Part shown: one piece after another, positions 28,501 to 40,699 of the stretch | Layout of the letters: each line of letters opens with the position of its first letter | How positions within the stretch are numbered: the first letter of the stretch is position 1 | Assembly: GCF_022201045.2 (NCBI RefSeq) | Contig: NC_068560.1 | Location: 36,977,001-37,041,000 of the forward strand | DNA: 64,000 nt | Reading direction: 5' to 3' | From: Citrus sinensis | Lineage: Eukaryota; Streptophyta; Magnoliopsida; Sapindales; Rutaceae | Notes under the pieces: model-generated | Database searches by the model: none | What the model was told of the DNA's origin: nothing | Seen by the model: the letters and a program-made list of their open reading frames with translations, nothing else | Program-made: the position numbers and the translations under genes

Positions 28501-30017
28501 AACCAACAACAAATTGAATTGCAATAATCCCATGCCTGGGTACGGTATGTTCTGGCTATCCAAAAACCTACATGCAAACTAGCACTTCAAATGCATATCA
28601 CAAATGAGGTTCAAAAACAGGCCTCTGGTCAACTTCAGCTGCAACTGATGCTGAATGGGGATAACTACTTGTATCCATCCAATGAAAATGAATTAAGGTT
28701 AAAACAGCTAAATTTTGAAAATCGGTGAAAAAGCATAGTCTAGGAGATCTTTTTCTTGTTAAGATCCTTAAACATTTATTGGCATTGCCGCACACAAAGA
28801 AACAATATCAGAAAGTAAATTGGTTCGATTTGTGAAAAATAACCTGTACAAGAAGAATTTCTTGATTGAGGTAACCATTAATTCATACAAACCTTACCCT
28901 GCTGAAAGTTCATCATCAAATATCACAGTCTCAACACCCAGTGCATGAATTGCACTCTTAATTTCTGCAACCTTGCCAGATCCAATATATGTCCTCGGGT
29001 TTGGAGAATTTAACCTGCGTTGTGAGTCACATGAACAACAGGCTTGAGTAACTCCTATACACTGAAGAGCCATCTTCTTGCTGAAACAGTAAAGTATGTA
29101 CTCACTTTTGATGGGTGGAGCCCACAACCATTAGTCCAGCAGTGTCAGCTAGTTGAGCCAGTTCCTTGAGTGACTCCTCTATTACGAACAAATACTCTGC
29201 ACCACCTTTGCGTTCAACACCCACAAGGTAGGATTTTTCTTGAAACACCTGAATATAAAGAAATCAGCCGTATTTAACTCTTTCTCATCCATAGCTTAAT
29301 GGTTAATAACATGAACAACAAAAGAAAAACGAATTTAATTAAGCGTATTTTAATCAAAACACTAAGATGAATGCAAACCAAACACTTGCATTCTGTTAAT
29401 TAACACTTAATTTTTAATCAGAGCACACTAGGCAGTAATTAGTAAATCCAACGCTAACCATTATCCACTTCCGGAAAGAGATTACTCAAATAAGCAACAC
29501 TTCACACACGAATCACTTTAAAAAAATATCTCATACAAATTTTAGAAAGCTTTCTCAGTTGAATGTTATTAATCATGTAAATTCTAAAAAAAGAAATTAA
29601 AAAATAAAATAAATAACTGACCTCCCTTCCATTTTGCAGCTTGAACCTATTCTCGTAACTGTCATCATCATCTCTCTTCTTCTTCTTCGCTGTATACGAA
29701 GAATTTAGCGCTTTATTATCTGATTCAGTGGTTGCGACTCCATTGAAAACCTCTTGTTGTTCTTCTTCTTCTTCTTTAGTGTCAATTACTGGGCCCTGCT
29801 TCTGCGGGGCGGTGTCAGCGGAAGCAACTTCGACTTCGAGTCCTTGTTCAACAACTCTGCAGATACATCTCGATGAGTTGTTGGTTAAACTGAGTCTGAA
29901 GATCGACCGTTTAGCGTTTTGACTCCACTGAGAATTACGTTCGTGAATTTGAGGTGATACCGGCGTGAGTGAACATAAACTAAAGCTCATTATGGAATTC
30001 TGAATCCAGCAAAGCAA
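25517..30017 (-). CDS. HFLX: HflX-type ribosome-associated GTPase, probably plastid
   Basis: Thirteen exons in minus-strand order: 30017-29622, 29248-29106, 29014-28898, 28255-28141, 27994-27857, 27739-27644, 27549-27436, 27114-27046, 26876-26806, 26718-26625, 26010-25882, 25806-25717, 25609-25517. They give 554 aa. The Ser/Thr-rich N-terminus looks like a transit peptide, followed by an acidic stretch (KEEEEEQQE) and a Lys/Asp-rich one. The HflX N-domain shows [13 protein letters not shown] and [16 protein letters not shown], then the glycine-linked helix [18 protein letters not shown]1 is GYTNAGKST (337-345), G3 DTVGF, G4 NKVD (450-453), G5 SAL. Bacterial HflX splits stalled ribosomes; a plastid equivalent is inferred (At5g57960-like). 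Exon 7 uses a GC donor. Met10 (MSFSLCS) is an alternative start. Confidence 0.93.
26598..26610. repeat. Homopolymer G13
   Basis: Thirteen consecutive G on the plus strand (C on the coding strand of HflX), about 15 bases inside the intron after the donor of the exon ending at 26625. Length may be uncertain from sequencing. Confidence 0.85.
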
Positions 30018-33000
30018 GTTACTCTACTCTTCGAAAAAAAATTCAGCTTCTTAAAACGGAGAAAATTTAGGGTAAAATTTGAGATTTCGCGTCATAATTC
30101 GTCGTGGAACCACCAGCTACGGATAGGTGGTATAATGATAATAAATGTTTTAAAAATTTTAAAATCAAAATTTATGGTTCCTTATCTTCAATATCCCTCC
30201 AATATTTTTCATTTAAAAAGAAAAAAGATAAATATTACTATTTTTCTTGCACTTTATTATTACATTCATATTCTTCAGTTCTCTTTTCAATCTTCATCTC
30301 TAATCTATTGATTGTTATTTTTAAAACCTTCCGAAGAAGAAGAAGATTCTTGTATGATGAGAAGATGTCACTACCAGTGAAGTAACAGTATATCTCTTTA
30401 TGATCGAAAATGAGGAAGTTGAAATGACAATGGTAATAACACTCCTTTGGCGGACAATGCAACTGCCTTCTCTCTGCCTGCAGAGAGGTTTTATTGGATT
30501 TAACCTTAATTTGTTAACTTATTATTATTATTCTTATTATTATTATTATTATTATTCTTATCATTAATGAATTTTAATGAATAAAATTTTATCTATTTTT
30601 ACTCCATTTGGATTTTCTTCTTTGTAGTTTTAATTATGTGACTGATAATATAACATTTTACAATGAAACATATAAATTTGACAATCCGATGAATTAATGG
30701 GTATTATATCATAAAGGCATTATGTTAGTTTAATTGAAGATTAACAATTGTACTAATGAAGTAGTATTGACACATCATTTAAAAAAATGAGTTTTGCATA
30801 AACATTAAAAAAAAAATTGAAATTAAAATAAATTTATAGTATTTTTACCTTATAAGAATATAATAGTTAATTTAAACTTGGGCCAAACTAAACTTCATGG
30901 TTAAATATAACTAAAAAAAACTAAGGTGGCATTTGTTTTTTTTGTCTGAAATTTGAATAAACCTTAATTAGTCTGAATTCTAAATAGAGCTTAATGTTTG
31001 AATCTAAATGACATGTTTGTTTGTTTGTCTGAATACATAAAATTAAATATTAAGTTGTTTGTTTTTTTAACTTAAAAAATCTGAAAACTAATATTTTTAT
31101 ATTTATGTCCTAACAAATTATAATGTTAAACAAATAATTTATATCTCAAATAATATAAATAAAGTAATAAATTATCATAATATAAATCATATTCAATTGA
31201 GTACAACTCTTTAATATTTTATATCATATATGTTAATCAATTTTATTATAGTTTGTGATGTTTTTATATAAAAAATATTCATAAAAATTATGAATATAAA
31301 TAATACTAATTTGAACAAAATAAAAAAATAAGAGTCTACCACTATATATTATCACAAGTTATATACAGATGGGTAATAATGCTAATTATTAAATTTTATT
31401 TAGTTAAGGATGAAAATTAATTAATTAGATAGTGATATTTTGAAAAATATCTTTTAATGACAGCATTCAAACCTTTTAGATTAAGTAAAAAGCTAAAAAA
31501 AAAATTAGCTTAATAACTTAATTGCTGAAAATCTTCATCAAGTTGAAAAAACCGAGTGTATGTGTTTGTCAATTTTTATTACGAAAGTGTTGTTTTATTA
31601 TATAATGACCAAAATAGACATAAGTTTTAATTACTTTTTATTTTTAGAATATGTTTAATAAAATTGTCTAGACATATCTTTTTTCTTAAATATTAGATAT
31701 ATTTTTTCTTAAATATGTAAAATTACATTAAAAAACTCAATTAAAAAAATCTAAAGAACTTTATAATCTGTTACATAAAATAGGATAAATGTATGATTTA
31801 TATATTAGGGTTTATGGATAATCTTTTTATTAAAATGTAGGGTCATAATAGAAATTTTAAAAATATATGGTAGCTTATTAAATAAGCTGCTTATGAAAAG
31901 TAACCCCTTGTTTGCTTTTAAAAGCTGTGTGATAAAATTGAGAAAATTATGAAATAAGTTGCTTTTACAAAATTTACCAAAACACTATTTTTATAGAAAA
32001 TTATGAAATAAACAGCTATTAAATTTCAACCGCAAACCCAAACGGGTCCTTAATGACTTATTTGATTAAAATTAAGTCAATTAAGTCATTAAGTCAAAAA
32101 AAAAAAAAAAAAACTACCCCTATGTCATAAAAAATTGAGATAGATTTAATTAATCAATTATCTAAAATTCTTCTTTATTAGAAAATTTTAAAAATTATGT
32201 GAACTTTTTATAATTATTTTCAAAAAATAGGATGGATTAACAAAAAGAACGAGGCGAAAATATCACCATCTTAAAATTTAATGGGTCTTGTGGAATAACC
32301 ATCTATAAGTATCCAAATTGTTTGTGAACTTTAATTTACCTATTTTAATTCAAACTCTCATTTAGTTTTGCTGACTGTTAGTTGTAGTATATGCAAGAGG
32401 AGATTCGTATGGATAAATATTTTTCCTCGTTTCTTCTTGTCTTTCCCATGTCCGTGTGCCATGATCGTGTTATGTCGAAGCTCGTGTTTCGATCAGGCTG
32501 CGATAAATGCAAGGGAGGGTGCGTGTCTGGAGGCCCCATGGCCCATGGTCGAGAGCGAAAAGAGATGTGAAAAAGAAGAATTATATTGAAGTCCTTTCCC
32601 AGACATTATAATTATACGGAAAGCCTGCACGCATGTAGTGAGAATTCATCGATCAGCAATCAGCACCTGCCCAAGAAGATAGAAAAGAGAGGCAGGCTAA
32701 GTCCGACATCCAAATTAATTAAGCTGCCTGGTGAGGTTGCTGCATGAATTTTTGATCCACCTACCAGTTCTCATGCTGTTATTTCTTCTATTATATGTAA
32801 ATAAAAGTAACAGTTACACAAGTGAATCACGTTTTAAAAATATTATATTGTTATTAACAGTAATAATAGAATTATAAACTCTTGTATAAATTATTGCGGC
32901 ATAATATTATTGATGGAGTGAAAATAAAAGGATAACAAAATAAATCATGTGAATTATGTGATGGTTTCATTCAATCAATAATATTATGCTATATTAATTT

Positions 33001-33500
33001 ATTAAAAAAATAATCAGTTATATTAAAATTTACATTTTTTTTTCCAAGAAAAAGAAACGTTCCATGAGATTGCAAAAAAATAAATAAAATAAAATAGTTA
33101 ATCAAAAAATAAGAAGCAAGCAATTAGCAATAAATAGCCTTTAGCCGCTGGCAACCTATATAGCGTATGGAAAGCAAGCGAATACAAAAACGTGTTTGTC
33201 ACTTTCACCAACCGCGAGTGCAGCTAACCAGTTCCTTTTCGTTAATTAATTAATTAATTAAAAAAAAAATGGACCAACCAGAAACAAGAGAGAAGCGCCA
33301 AGTATTAAGCGTTAAAAGAAGGCTTAAGCGCGGGTTACAGGTTCACCAACTGGTGGTTAGGTCTAATGAACACTCTTAAGCAAGAAAACCAACAACCACC
33401 ATCACCACCTTCTGCTTTCGCCACTTGTTGTTGAAAGAACGTTCTACTTTCATTTCACACGTGAGAATGAGATTCTTAGGAATAATTGACAAGCTTAATT
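30018..33500. other. Long AT-rich intergenic region upstream of HflX and the BEL1-like gene
   Basis: About 3.5 kb of very AT-rich DNA between two divergent genes. An (ATT)n run with interruptions lies at 30518-30560. A stretch beginning near 30924 (AAGGTGGCATTTG, then repeated TTTGTCTGAA) looks like a decayed transposon end. The remaining sequence shows no coding signal. The frame at 32368-32589 has no family features. Confidence 0.5.
31904..32049. mobile_element. Tourist-like MITE (probable)
   Basis: A stretch of about 146 bases begins CCCCTTGTTTGCTTTTAAAA and ends with the reverse complement of GGACCCGTTTGGGTTTG, the type of terminus seen on PIF/Harbinger-related Tourist elements. TAA stands on both sides, fitting a TWA target site. 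Inside, AAAATTATGAAATAA occurs twice. The termini are imperfect, so the element is old or the call is wrong. Confidence 0.4.
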
Positions 33501-34925
33501 AAACTTCATATGATATAATAATATCTGTAATAGTAGTAGGAGTTGTTATAAGTTGCATTATTATTTTATCCAAAATCATTTTGATTTTATTGTTATTATT
33601 TTTGGATTGGTGTCAATGTTCCAATCATCAGGTGGTTTGTTCTGTTTACAAGATAAATATATTATTGGGATTGCTTTCTTTTTTGTCTCCGTGTTTTCAA
33701 ATTCATACCCTCTCTGCTCCCCACGACCGGCGCAGCTCTTACTTGGGTTATGGGGGTTTTCAGGTACTTTTTTTTTTTTTTTTCAGTTCTTTTTATTGGT
33801 AATGATTGTTGATACTGTGTGTGGGATTGATGCTTGATTGTGTTTGCCAACTTGTGTATTAGTTCCTGTGGAACTCGAGAGCTTTACTTAATGAGTTTGT
33901 GTGATCATATGGGTTTTTAAGTTTTTCTGTGATTTCTGTTCTTTCTTATGATGACGCTGATCATCAAATGATGGCTGTGATTCGGAAGAACTGGAAGATA
34001 AGTAAAAAGTAATTGCTGGGAAGTGGAAAAGAAAAAAAGAGGGTTATTATTATTTACTTTTTTTTTTTTTGGGTCCCTGTTGCCAGCTTTTTAGTGTCCT
34101 GCCGGCTACTAGGCTCATTTACATAATATGAGTCTTATAATTTCTTTTTAATTTTCCTCTGAAAACTCTTGGATTTCGTTTTTCTTTCTGCTTCCTTTCC
34201 GAATCTGGAGTGACCTCTGCAATAACTATGAAACGGTGCTGTTAATAACTAATAATCACAAGAAGCTGCTAAATATAAAAGTGAAAAGAAAAAAAAAAAA
34301 AAATCCCTCCCTGCTCTTCTGCCACCCGACAACTTCTTCATCTCTTCCTGAAATATTGTAAATTTTCTCTTCTGGTTCTCAGTATGCTATTATTCTTTAT
34401 CGGGTGTCTAAGGTAACTATTTATCTTTCTAATTTCACTTTTAGTCTAAATGCTAATAAAGTGATGGCAAAAAGGAATATATGTTGCAGGTTGAAATTGA
34501 TTCCCCCCCCCCCCCCCCTCTCGTTGGGGATGGAAACTTTTTTCCTTTGATGATTTCTGCAACACCTTCTGGGCTGAACGTATTGTTGCAATGTTCATCA
34601 CATTGGTTGTAAATTGTCTCTTGTATTCATCACATTGGTTGTAAATTGTCTCTTGTATTCGCATTTCATTATGCTGGTCTGGTCTTGAAACCTGAGTCAT
34701 TTTGTATAAACATTTAGACACATGTGATGCATGATGACGTGAGAAACTGATTTGAGGATATGATTTGAGAATTTAAAAGACAAATTCTCATGTATTTTCA
34801 ATTTTAGTTACTCTAGATTAATTAACTGATGAATATTTAATTGGGCAGCACCGGTTTCTTGATGATCATGTAATCTGCAGAGAGCACTTCTAGATTTATG
34901 TCAGATTTGTGTGACAGAGCATAAG
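33400..34925 (+). promoter_or_regulatory. Promoter and probable spliced 5'UTR of the first BEL1-like gene
   Basis: A CT-rich leader-like stretch at about 33660-33763 ends at a good donor (TTTTCAG/GTACTT). BEL1-like genes commonly have a long intron in the 5'UTR, which would carry the transcript across the next kilobase. The region also holds a C16 run near 34503 and a 32-bp tandem duplication at 34594-34657. The exact transcript start and acceptor cannot be set from sequence alone. Confidence 0.35.
34594..34657. repeat. Perfect 32-bp tandem duplication
   Basis: A unit beginning TTCATCACATTGGTTGTAAA occurs twice back to back (34594-34625 and 34626-34657) with no difference between copies, implying a recent slippage or duplication event in the upstream region of the first BEL1-like gene. 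Confidence 0.9.
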
Positions 34926-37909
34926 ATGGCCACTTATAATCCCAGCTTAAGTTATCAAAGAGAGTGCTTTTCAACACCAGTTCCTGGGGACAATAAATTT
35001 TCTAATTGTCTGGATCCAACATCTTCCCATCCAGATAATGTGAATATGTATGTAAACCCAGCTTCATCTACTGAGTTGTACTCAGAGATCTTGTCTGTTG
35101 GGAGTTCTCTTTCTCCTCGCAACTGTGTTGAAGTCCCATCTACTGGAGGTACGAATGGGAAGATGTTCATTCCGTCAACAAGTGATGCGGTTGTCTTGCC
35201 ATCCATTGATGGGCAATTAAACGCAGGAACAGGTAATGTAATCCTGACAACACAGCCAAGTGTTCTAGATGGTGAACAGAATTTTCAGTGTCAGGGATTA
35301 TCACTAAGCCTTAGCACGCAGATGACGTCTGCAGTTTCTGTGCCTTCATTTCAGCACCAGTACTCAAACCCTCGTTTCTCTTCATTCTTGAGAACACATC
35401 TTTCAGTTCCAGGGAAGGGAACAATGCCTTGTCAAGATAATGAAAATGAAACAAGTAAGGAGCTGAGAAGTTCTGAGGGGATGCTTCCTGGATTTCAAAC
35501 AGAGCCTCCGTTCAACACGCAGTGTTCAATAGGTCACAACGAAATGCATTCTGGTACATATCAATATGAACCAATAGGTTTTAATAGCACTATATTAAAA
35601 TCTAAACACCTCAAAGCAGCTCAGCAGTTGCTTGATGAGGCAGTTAATATCCAAAAGGCACTGAAGCTGCCCAATTCAAATAAAAATGACGCAAAAGAGA
35701 CTGATGGGAGATCTAGTAGTATGCTGCCTGCATTCCATGGCATTCTTTCAAACCCTACTGAGTCAGTTAGCAACTCATCTTCTGAGCTATCACATGCAGA
35801 AAGACAGGAGTTGCTGAATAAGAAGACAAAACTCCTGTCCATGTTGGAGGAGGTAAGCCACCACCTTTTTGTGCTTAACAATTGGCGTTCTGTGTTATTA
35901 ACATGGATGCTTCTCTACTTTTGCTCATTCTGCAACCGTGCATATCATGGTGTATTTTTTTTTCCTTGTATCTTCTATGGCAATCGCCTGAGCAGATAAT
36001 AAATTGCAGCTTTTCATTGAACCATTTTGGTACTATTAACCCTTTAGATATCATTTTCTTGTTCATGTCTTTATAAACTGATGCCAAAAATAGGAGAGAA
36101 AGCATAGTTGTTGCCTCCAGCTGCTGCTACCGTCAATGGAAATCTCTTGTGCGAGTGGTGTTAAAAGTCTGAGATATGGGTTCTTGCTTGTCAAAAATGT
36201 TCTTTGACAATTTGGTAGTCCTATGAAAGATCCAGACTATGGAGAAATTAGTTGTTTCAGCTATTCAGCTAGTAATAGCTTCACTGTTCTTCCATCCTGC
36301 AATGAATAGTTTGGCCTTGTACATTGATACATCTATGTGTGCATGTATTCAGCTGAGCTGTACTCTTTCAAAAGACTGCTAAGTCTACTGTTTTTCTTGT
36401 AGGTAGACAGAGGATACAAACAATATTACCATCAAATGCAAATAGTGGCGTCATCATTTGACATGGTTGCTGGGCATGGGGCAGCTAAATCATACACAGT
36501 TCTTGCCCTCCAAACAATTTCTCGGCATTTTCGCTCTTTGCGTGATGCAATAAGTGACCAGATTCAAGTGACTGGGAGAAGCCTTGGGGAGCAAGAGACT
36601 TCATCAAACGGTCAAGCAAGCATTCCTCGGCTTCGTTTTGTGGATCATCAGTCAAGACAACAAAGAGCTCTTCAACAGCTTGGTGTCATGCGACATGCTT
36701 GGAGGCCACAGAGAGGACTTCCAGAGAGCTCTGTTTCAATCCTCCGTGCTTGGCTTTTTGAGCATTTTCTTCATCCGTATGTTCCTAGGCTCTTACTTTC
36801 TCCTCTGAATTTGTTTAATTACCAAGAACATTGATCCACGTGTTCTCAATCTCCGCTAACTTCCTTTTTTTTTTTTTTAATCCACCAGGTACCCAAATGA
36901 TTCAGAGAAAATCATGCTAGCAAAACAGACAGGCTTGAGCAAAAACCAGGTAAGGAAGATGAAATTCTTTTATTGGAGTTATGGATCATGAAATTCACAT
37001 AACTATTACTGCATATCTGTAAATTAAAATTACACTGGAAAAAATTAGATCCAAAAGTCATTGGAAATACAACAAGTACATATGCATTGATTGAGGGTCT
37101 CCTTGACATTTTCCCAAACAAGCTTATGATTTGAAGCTTATATACCTGAATTAGTCTCTTCTAAATTTTATGACACAAGGTTCGTTATGGATTCAATTCT
37201 TCTCCTTTCTTGTCTTATGGCATGATCATTATTCTTGTGTTTGGCCTAGGTTGCAAACTGGTTTATAAATGCTCGGGTGCGTCTCTGGAAGCCCATGATC
37301 GAGGAGATGTACAAAGAAGAATTTGGTGATACAGAGGAAAATTCCAAGTCTTGTCTAGAAAATGCAAACAAAGCATCTAGTCAGAATTCATCAGCACCTG
37401 AAAATAGAGGAGAAGAGTTGCAGGATAGTCTTTCGTCTAAATCTGGTAGAAGTATCCATGACGTGATGTCTGATTACGTCCCTGATGTAGAAATGAATAA
37501 ACCCACAGCAAGTTCATTGTTTCAAGAAGGTAGCCATGGAGATAATGTCTTGAATTCAGGGATCATGAGATTACAGAATGACCAAAGGCCTAACATAAAT
37601 GACCACAGACTTTACGCGAGTATCCCACACAACCAAAATGGTAATGATGTTCTTATGGGTGCTAGTGCTGCCACATATGGTATGCAAGAGTTGAGAGGTT
37701 ATGCAATTAGCAACCAGGTTTCACTTGCACTGGGGTTAAGACATCAGGGGACTGATGTATTTCCCGTGTCTGCTGGTAACAACATTGGAGGCGATAAGAT
37801 AGTTGTGTCTTCTGAAGGGCATGACACAGCAGATTATCATTGCATGGATCTGGGAAATCAGCAAGATAGGTTTGGCAATCCTCAGCTGTTGCATGATTTT
37901 GTAGTCTAA
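34926..37909 (+). CDS. BLH10: BEL1-like TALE homeodomain transcription factor (BLH3/BLH10 type)
   Basis: Exons are 34926-35852, 36403-36776, 36889-36949 and 37250-37909, giving 673 aa. This is the canonical four-exon BEL1 structure, with the homeodomain split by two introns. In order: N-terminal ZIBEL-like QGLSLSLS (about 123-130), the SKY box [20 protein letters not shown] (about 220-240), the BELL helix domain (about 295-365), the TALE homeodomain from [11 protein letters not shown] (about 409-468) with the three-residue insertion PYPNDSEK and recognition helix [17 protein letters not shown], and a C-terminal ZIBEL motif VSLALGLRH (about 611-619). It acts in the nucleus, normally as a heterodimer with KNOX proteins. 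The opening MATY and the [10 protein letters not shown] block recall BLH3/BLH10; this assignment is from memory and synteny. Confidence 0.93.
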
Positions 37910-38499
37910 AATGGTATCTGCGACCGTAATTCCTTGGGTTATATTATAAATCAGAATTGTGAAGAGAATAACACTGAAATCTATTAGAAGGCAGCTGCAA
38001 GTATGGGAATGGTGCCACTTGTAATATACAGACAGATAAGTTGAGACAAAAGATAGCTCGTCTTGTATATTTTGTTGAATAAAGAACCCCTTGTAAAAGA
38101 ACAATCTAGTGGGATTCATTGTTGTATGGAAGCAAAGACAAAACGTGAAATGACGGTAGGAATAAAGATGTGGACCAAGCGAAAAGAAATGTTCAGGAAT
38201 TCATTTGACGCAAAATTCAAGATTTCATCTGTAAGTAAAATAAATATCTAATGAAAGAGATAAACCAAAAACCAAATGTTACTTTCCTGCTAAAATATAA
38301 GAAACTTAGGAGTTTCTTAGAATGGAGAAGTCTACTTAAAAAATGAAATCTAAGCTCGTTAATGATAGATTTTGGCGAAATTGTCACAAAAGTCAATGGG
38401 TGAAGGGAATTGCGTCGGGGGCTCCTAATGTTAAGGTAGAGGTCTTAGACACTTGCCTAGGTAGCCCTAGAGTCGGATATCTACATGCATTATTCTAGA

Positions 38500-38970
38500 G
38501 TTCTAGTTGTCATATTACTTACAGCGCTGCTACACACTCTGGGTCAAACTCCGAGTCGTGCCCCGAATTGTGAAAAAAAACGTCGTTTTATTTTGTTCAT
38601 TTTCCTTTTAATTTCAACCGAAAAAGGTGGGCAGCACGTGGGTGAGCATATGCTTCAATTAATTTCAAACCAAAACGACGTCGCTTGCATATGCTTTATC
38701 TTTCTTTTTGCTTTCAACCACAACACTTGGTTGGGTTACAGAACTTCCACAAACTGAAAACTGTAAACTACAATTTATATTTTACTAAAGACTCTGAAAA
38801 AGGTTAAATCAAATGAGAATTCTAGTCATTTTACCTAAAAAAAAAAAAGAAAAAAATTGTCACACTGCATCTCAAGGCATAAAAAATTCAATAACCACTT
38901 CCAGCCGTAACAATTCTAGCATCAAGACAATTTTAGCACCAATAATCATTTCCCAATCAGCCAAATGATT
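38500..38970. repeat. First of two direct copies of an ~80-bp module (with its flank)
   Basis: The module at about 38888-38968 (CCACTTCCAGCCGTAACAAT ... TTTCCCAATCAGCCAAAT) is repeated in the same direction at about 39652-39732 with roughly 80% identity. The two copies bracket the Mutator-like MITE. The stretch before it, from 38500, shows no gene. Confidence 0.65.
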
Positions 38971-38978
38971 TAAAATTA

Positions 38979-39629
38979 AGGATATTTTCGGCTAATCCCC
39001 ACATGTTTCAACAAAAGTTGACGTGGACCCTAATGTTTCAACAACCATCACCACGCCCCCAAATTGGCATATTCAACCGTTATCATAGACTACTGAAAGC
39101 ACAAGATTAAGTAGGCACTATTTTTGTTCCCTTTGATTTCATGGTTTGAAAGTTGGGTGTTCGCTTCAATTAGAAGCTGTGATTGATGAAATAAAGAAGA
39201 GACATGGAATCTACTTCAATTTTCCGCTGTTGCGTGGGTTTTATATGGTGGCTAAGGTTTTTTTACCATTATATTACCGTTGTTATCAACAGTCTCTACA
39301 ATGATTTTAGATAAAATAAATATGCAATGTGCTTATATGGAGTGAGGGTAATATCGTTATTTTCTTTTGCACTTACATGTAAGTAAGCGGACATTAGAAG
39401 GGTACTTTAGTTCATAAACTGTGTGAACAACACCACCCAATACATTTTCTGAATTTTTGAATGCCTAATTTTCAAATCAAGGGCAGAGAAGTCTTTTCAC
39501 TCAGTTAAATAGCTATCTGTCAAAGATAAGGGCTGAATATGCTGATTTGGGGCATGGTGATGGTTGTTGAAGCATTAGGATGCATGCCAACTTTTGTTGA
39601 AATATGTGGGGGTTGGCGGAAAATAACCC
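38979..39629. mobile_element. Non-autonomous Mutator-like element (MULE MITE) with ~100-bp terminal inverted repeats
   Basis: The left arm (38979-39078, starting AGGATATTTTCGGCTAATCC) and the reverse complement of the right arm (39629-39530, starting GGGTTATTTTCCGCCAACCC) align for about 100 bases at roughly 80% identity. A perfect 9-bp direct repeat, TTAAAATTA, flanks both ends (38970-38978 and 39630-39638), the hallmark target duplication of Mutator transposition. The 450-base interior codes for nothing recognisable, so the 651-base element would depend on a transposase made elsewhere. Confidence 0.82.
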
Positions 39630-39651
39630 TTAAAATTATCAAACAACAAGT

Positions 39652-39732
39652 CCAATAATCACTTCCAGCAGCAACAATTCCAGCACCAACACTCAATTCC
39701 AGAACCAATGATCATTTCCCAATAAGCCAAAA
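39652..39732. repeat. Second direct copy of the ~80-bp module
   Basis: Same-orientation copy of 38888-38968, lying 13 bases after the right target duplication of the MULE MITE. It begins ATCACTTCCAGCAGCAACAA and ends TTTCCCAATAAGCCAAA. Confidence 0.65.
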
Positions 39733-40082
39733 TCTCAATCAACTAACTTTGTAAGTGGATGAGGATGGTCACGTGACTGTCGGTGATGGCAATGGAGACC
39801 TCGATCGCGTGATGGCGGTGGTCTGTCGTATGTGGCTCGTCCATCATCGGCCGTGAGAGAGTGTGTTTCTGTTTGCAGGTGCAGAACTATTGTTGCTGTT
39901 TGCAACTGTTGTACAAAAAATAAAAGGCTTCGATCGTGTGAAAACGAAAGGAAAAATGCGTCGAAACGATGTGTTTTCAATTATTCTCAAAATGGTGTGT
40001 TTAATTCGGGGTGCGATTTGGGATTAAAATAGAGGGAAATAACTTTTTCGTATTACTCAATAGAGCCTTCAAAAAAAGAGAA

Positions 40083-40235
40083 CTTATCCTTAACTACCTC
40101 AACAATATTGAGAGTGAAAATAACTAATGAAAACTAAGAGTTTTAAGTAATATCTTAAAACCATTTAAAATTTAATTTTTTAAATCAATCAATTACTTTT
40201 TCATTAACTTGGTTAGCCACTATTAAAGAATTTAA
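40083..40235 (+). repeat. Dispersed ~150-bp repeat, copy 1
   Basis: Begins near TTATCCTTAACTACCTCAA and ends near GTTAGCCACTATTAAAGAAT. It matches 40710-40868 in the same direction and 40938-41091 in reverse. Identity is about 80-85%. The family is unclassified; no coding content. Confidence 0.75.
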
Positions 40236-40699
40236 GTGTTGATTTTCTAAATCAATCATGCAATTTTATTAAACCAAAGTCATACCTTGTTGGTTGGTGT
40301 GGAAATCATCACGAATCTATAGGATAAAGAATAGATTCCCGCCAATCTCTAAGAATGAATTTTTAGGAACCTTTACAAACGGATCGTAATGAACTTATGT
40401 CACTAATGTTTTCTCTTTTTCTCTTACTCTCCTTTTGATTTTATTCTAATCTTATTGTCCAAATTTTCACTCACCCATGTAGTGCTTATGTTATATGGTA
40501 TAATAAGTGTAGTCTAATTCAAATAAATTTCCTAGAGTTATTTGAGTAAGCCACGCCTCATGTTATCTTGATCAAATAAAACACTAAGTTTATCTTATAA
40601 GAATCCTAAATAAATTATACAACATCAAACTTATCTTTCATATTGGATATGGTTAGTCACTCAGCCTTACCTCTAAATCTAACAAGCTAACAATTGAGA

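Noticed and set aside
39735-40032. Overlapping frames of 66-81 codons after the MULE MITE
   Set aside because: His/Arg-rich translations without family motifs; the region is probably transposon-derived or intergenic.
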